Of a stretch of 64,000 nucleotides of DNA, positions 61,388-64,000 are shown piece after piece (positions within the stretch are counted from its first letter, which is position 1; every line of letters starts with the position of its first letter). Source of the stretch: Mycolicibacterium sp. CBMA 234 (GTDB lineage: Bacteria; Actinomycetota; Actinomycetes; Mycobacteriales; Mycobacteriaceae); the NCBI RefSeq assembly GCF_009729415.1, contig NZ_MPKW01000025.1:124001-188000 (forward strand). Direction: 5' to 3'. A program made the position numbers and the translations under genes. Below the pieces are notes generated by a model, which saw only the letters and a program-made list of their open reading frames with translations, had not been told where the DNA came from and searched no databases.

Positions 61388-63034
61388 ATGACCGCAACGC
61401 TTGTCACGAACAATCTGGCCGGAGGATTTGCCCACCGCACCCTCTTTGAACGGCTCGACGTGACCGTGGCGCCCGGTGATGTGATCGGCGTGGTCGGCGC
61501 CAACGGTGCAGGCAAGAGCACGTTGCTGCGGATCCTGGCGGGGGATATCGAACCGCTCGATGGAGTGGTCAGCCTCGCGCCGGCCGACGCATTCGTCGGG
61601 TGGTTGCCGCAGGAGCACGAACGGGTGCCCGGGGAGACCGTCGCCGCGTACGTCGCGCGCCGCACCGGATGCGCCGCGGCCACACAGGCTATGGACGCAG
61701 CGGCTGAGGCGCTGGCAGATCCGACGGCAGACGCCGACGCCTACGCCGCTGCGCTAGATCATTGGCTCGTGACAGGTGCGGCGGACCTCGACGAACGGCT
61801 GCCAGCGGTGCTGGCCGACCTGGGGCTCGATTCCGACGCGGTGCGGCCGGAAGCGACCCTGATGACCGCGTTGTCGGGTGGACAGGCGGCGCGAGTAGGG
61901 CTGGCGGCGCTGATGCTGTCCCGTTTCGACATTGTCCTGCTCGACGAGCCGACCAATGATCTCGACCTTGATGGACTTGCCCGGCTGGAAGACATCGTCG
62001 GTAACCTCCGCGGTGGTGTCGTGCTGGTCAGTCATGATCGAGAGTTCCTGGCCCGCACCGTAACCCGCGTTCTCGAACTCGATTTGGCGCAGAACACGAC
62101 CACTGTCTTCGGTGGTGGCTACGAGAGCTATTTAGAGGAGCGTGAGGTCGCTCGTCGGCATCGTCGCGAACAGTATGACGAGTTCGCCGAGAAGAAGGCC
62201 GATCTCGTGGCACGCGCACGCACGCAGCGGGAGTGGTCGAGTCAGGGTGTGCGCAACGCGATGCGCAAGGCACCCGACAACGACAAGAACCGGCGTAGCG
62301 CACAGACCGAGTCCAGCGAGAAGCAGGCACAGAAAGTCCGGCAGATGGAGAGCCGTATCGCGCGCCTCGAGGAAGTCGAGGAGCCGCGCAAGGAATGGAC
62401 GCTTCAGTTCAGCATCGGGGCCGCACCGCGGTCGAGTTCGGTCGTCGCGACACTGGACAATGCCGTTGTACGGCACGGCGATTTCGTTTTGGGGCCCGTG
62501 TCGCTGCAGGTCGACGCCGGCGAGCGGATCGGTATCACCGGCCCCAATGGGGCGGGAAAGTCGACCCTGCTGCGGCTACTGCTCGGTCGACAGCAGCCTG
62601 ACGAGGGCCGGGCGAGTCTGGGCGCCAGTGTCGCCATCGGTGAAATCGACCAGGCGCGTGCCGATTTCACCGGTTCCAGCCGGCTCGTCGATCGCTTCGA
62701 ACAACGGGTGCCGTCATGGTCAACCGCAGATGTGCGCACTCTGCTCGCGAAGTTCGGGCTACGCGCCGACCATGTGGAACGCACGGTCGACGAGCTGTCG
62801 CCCGGTGAGCGAACCCGCGCAGGCTTGGCGTTGTTGCAGGCATGCGGGACGAATGTGTTGGTTCTCGACGAGCCGACGAACCATCTCGACCTGGCGGCCA
62901 TCGAGCAGCTTGAGGAGGCGCTCGAGACCTATGACGGAGCACTGCTGCTGGTGACCCATGACCGCCGGATGCTGCAAAACGTTCGGTTGGATCGCTCGTG
63001 GGTGGTCGACAACGGATGTGTGGCAGAGCTATAG
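61388..63034 (+). CDS. ABC-F family ATPase
   Basis: 548-residue protein with two ABC domains and no membrane part. Walker A: GANGAGKST at ~37-45 and GPNGAGKST at ~385; signature LSGGQAARVGLA near 163 and LSPGERTRAGLA near 470; Walker B DIVLLDEPTNDLDLDGL and VLVLDEPTNHLDLAAI. A charged linker (REVARRHRREQYDEFAEKKA) lies between the domains. ABC-F proteins act on the ribosome, either for antibiotic protection or translation. ATG at 61388. Which subgroup cannot be fixed here. Confidence 0.9.
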   Translation: MTATLVTNNLAGGFAHRTLFERLDVTVAPGDVIGVVGANGAGKSTLLRILAGDIEPLDGVVSLAPADAFVGWLPQEHERVPGETVAAYVARRTGCAAATQAMDAAAEALADPTADADAYAAALDHWLVTGAADLDERLPAVLADLGLDSDAVRPEATLMTALSGGQAARVGLAALMLSRFDIVLLDEPTNDLDLDGLARLEDIVGNLRGGVVLVSHDREFLARTVTRVLELDLAQNTTTVFGGGYESYLEEREVARRHRREQYDEFAEKKADLVARARTQREWSSQGVRNAMRKAPDNDKNRRSAQTESSEKQAQKVRQMESRIARLEEVEEPRKEWTLQFSIGAAPRSSSVVATLDNAVVRHGDFVLGPVSLQVDAGERIGITGPNGAGKSTLLRLLLGRQQPDEGRASLGASVAIGEIDQARADFTGSSRLVDRFEQRVPSWSTADVRTLLAKFGLRADHVERTVDELSPGERTRAGLALLQACGTNVLVLDEPTNHLDLAAIEQLEEALETYDGALLLVTHDRRMLQNVRLDRSWVVDNGCVAEL

Positions 63035-63051
63035 CCCTGTGCTGGATGGTT

Positions 63052-64000
63052 TTACGGCTCGATACGGATCGGGCCGGGGCTCCAGAGGCCGGTGTGAGTG
63101 GCTGCACCCAGGGTGAGCTGCGCTTCTGGTGCGTCGACGACGGTGTCGTAGCGGCGCAGTGAGCCCCAGTCGCGGCCCCAGTCGCGCGAGAGGTAGGTCG
63201 GCATGACGTGGGCGCGCAGCAGGAGGTCGGTGATACCCAGTGGTCCGCCGTTTTCACCGCTCTGCCAGGTGTCGGGCATCTCGATCTTGGCTGGATAGTC
63301 CGGTGACACACGGTATTTCGGCACCTGGGTGACACCGTTGGCGTGCAGCATCGGGTGCTGGCAGGGGAAAACCAGCCCTACCGCCCAATCCAACAGCACT
63401 GGCTGTGTGGAGCCGACGTATTCCTGGACGGACCGTAATTCCGGCAACCGGGGTGGGGTGACGGCGATCCAGTCGTCGATGTTCAGTGATTGGTCGTGCG
63501 CGGTGATGCGAACGTACTGGGCGTCGTCGGGAATCCCTGCGCGCGGGAATCGCAGGTTGCGCCAAGCGTTTTGGGGGCCGATGTCATAGGGGGTCAGCTG
63601 TCCGCTGACGACGGGCACGCCGCCCGGCCCGGCGGTGGCAAAGTCCAGTGTGACGGGCTGTGCATCGGTGTGGCCGCGCAGAACGCTGTTGCCGGTGATG
63701 GTGCCGGCCGCGGTGATCACGATGAGCGGGTGGGCGGCGTCGGCGGGCGGGAGCCGGTACCAAGCTGAGGTCAGTTCGGACGGTTGTTGCGGGCCGAAGG
63801 CGAAGCTGCCGGCGACGGGCACCCTGGCGGGGTCCAGTCCGTAGGGCAGCGGCACGGTGGAACCGTTGATCCCGGGCAGGTCGAGTTCGGTAGGGATATC
63901 CCAGTCGGCGTCGGTCCCCGGTTGAGGATTGGCCTGCCAAATGGCCTCGGCCAGTGTGCGTTCCGGCACCCCGTCCGGCGTGAAGCCGGTTGGTGTGGTG
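63052..64000 (-). CDS. embB: Arabinosyltransferase C-terminal part (EmbB-like), incomplete
   Basis: 3' end of a membrane arabinosyltransferase that continues past the right edge (frame TPTGFTPDGVPERTLAEAIW is open to 64000). The C-terminal carbohydrate-binding domain is complete: QPSELTSAWYRLPPADAAHP, LLDWAVGLVFPCQHPMLHAN, the DWGRDWGSLRRYDTVVDAPE segment, and the end LWSPGPIRIEP. The end RDWGSLRxYDTxVDAPxAQLxLGxATxxGLWSPGxIRI resembles EmbB more than EmbA or EmbC. EmbB helps build cell-wall arabinan and is a target of ethambutol. It is convergent with the ABC-F gene. Confidence 0.82.
   Translation of the reverse strand, partial: TTPTGFTPDGVPERTLAEAIWQANPQPGTDADWDIPTELDLPGINGSTVPLPYGLDPARVPVAGSFAFGPQQPSELTSAWYRLPPADAAHPLIVITAAGTITGNSVLRGHTDAQPVTLDFATAGPGGVPVVSGQLTPYDIGPQNAWRNLRFPRAGIPDDAQYVRITAHDQSLNIDDWIAVTPPRLPELRSVQEYVGSTQPVLLDWAVGLVFPCQHPMLHANGVTQVPKYRVSPDYPAKIEMPDTWQSGENGGPLGITDLLLRAHVMPTYLSRDWGRDWGSLRRYDTVVDAPEAQLTLGAATHTGLWSPGPIRIEP

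Noticed and set aside
1..64000. CRISPR array, tRNA, rRNA, insertion sequence or integrase
   Set aside because: No spaced direct repeats, no cloverleaf with conserved T-loop, and no transposase or recombinase motifs were found on either strand by eye.

Overview
The window is chromosomal DNA from a high-GC mycobacterium (Mycobacterium/Mycolicibacterium type). This is indicated by a complete yrbE-mce operon with an Mce-associated protein, an MmpS/MmpL pair, two DUF445 membrane proteins, an Apa-like secreted protein, a desA3-type desaturase with its reductase, an IlvX-like enzyme, many TetR regulators, and the 3' end of an arabinosyltransferase gene most like embB at the right edge. I saw no rRNA, tRNA, CRISPR array, transposase or integrase.

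Layout. 1-8.4 kb is an accessory, defence-like region, visibly less GC-rich at its left end. It holds a three-gene ABC-3C system (PD-(D/E)XK effector, middle component, DUF3732 coiled-coil ATPase), then on the opposite strand a 1,335-residue STAND/NACHT-type NTPase with helical repeats and a C-terminal nuclease-like domain, and a 70-residue orphan protein. 8.8-11.1 kb holds an Abi-alpha (DUF4393) protein translationally coupled to a DUF445 membrane protein. 11.1-14 kb has a fused 2-oxoacid dehydrogenase E1 flanked by gene remnants (a probable DUF1338 fragment, a frameshifted glutaryl-CoA dehydrogenase 3' end, a broken TetR). 14.1-21.2 kb holds an Apa-like protein, a CocE hydrolase, an M24 peptidase, a double-esterase fusion and a TetR.

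21.8-30.5 kb is the mce operon: two YrbE permeases and MceA-F, almost all joined by ATGA/GTGA overlaps, ended by a strong hairpin and faced by a convergent Mce-associated protein. 30.9-49.8 kb is a mix of lipid and acyl-CoA genes (second M24 peptidase with alpha/beta hydrolase and acyl-CoA synthetase, second DUF445, SRPBCC, alpha-methylacyl-CoA racemase, nat, two metallo-beta-lactamase proteins), regulators, and the PucR / ferredoxin reductase / DesA3 group.

49.9-56.1 kb is a minus-strand catabolic operon (TetR, FAH-family hydrolase, FAD monooxygenase, two VOC proteins, IlvX-like ThDP enzyme), probably for an aromatic or ring compound, with a 34-bp inverted repeat in front of the structural genes. 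56.1-61.3 kb holds mmpS-mmpL, two small secreted proteins and a divergent TetR behind a near-perfect 45-bp inverted repeat. An ABC-F ATPase and the embB-like 3' end finish the window.

The strongest candidates for undescribed biology are the STAND protein with its nuclease at the C-terminus beside the ABC-3C genes, the IlvX-containing ring-cleavage operon, and several sharp operator-like repeats between divergent genes.
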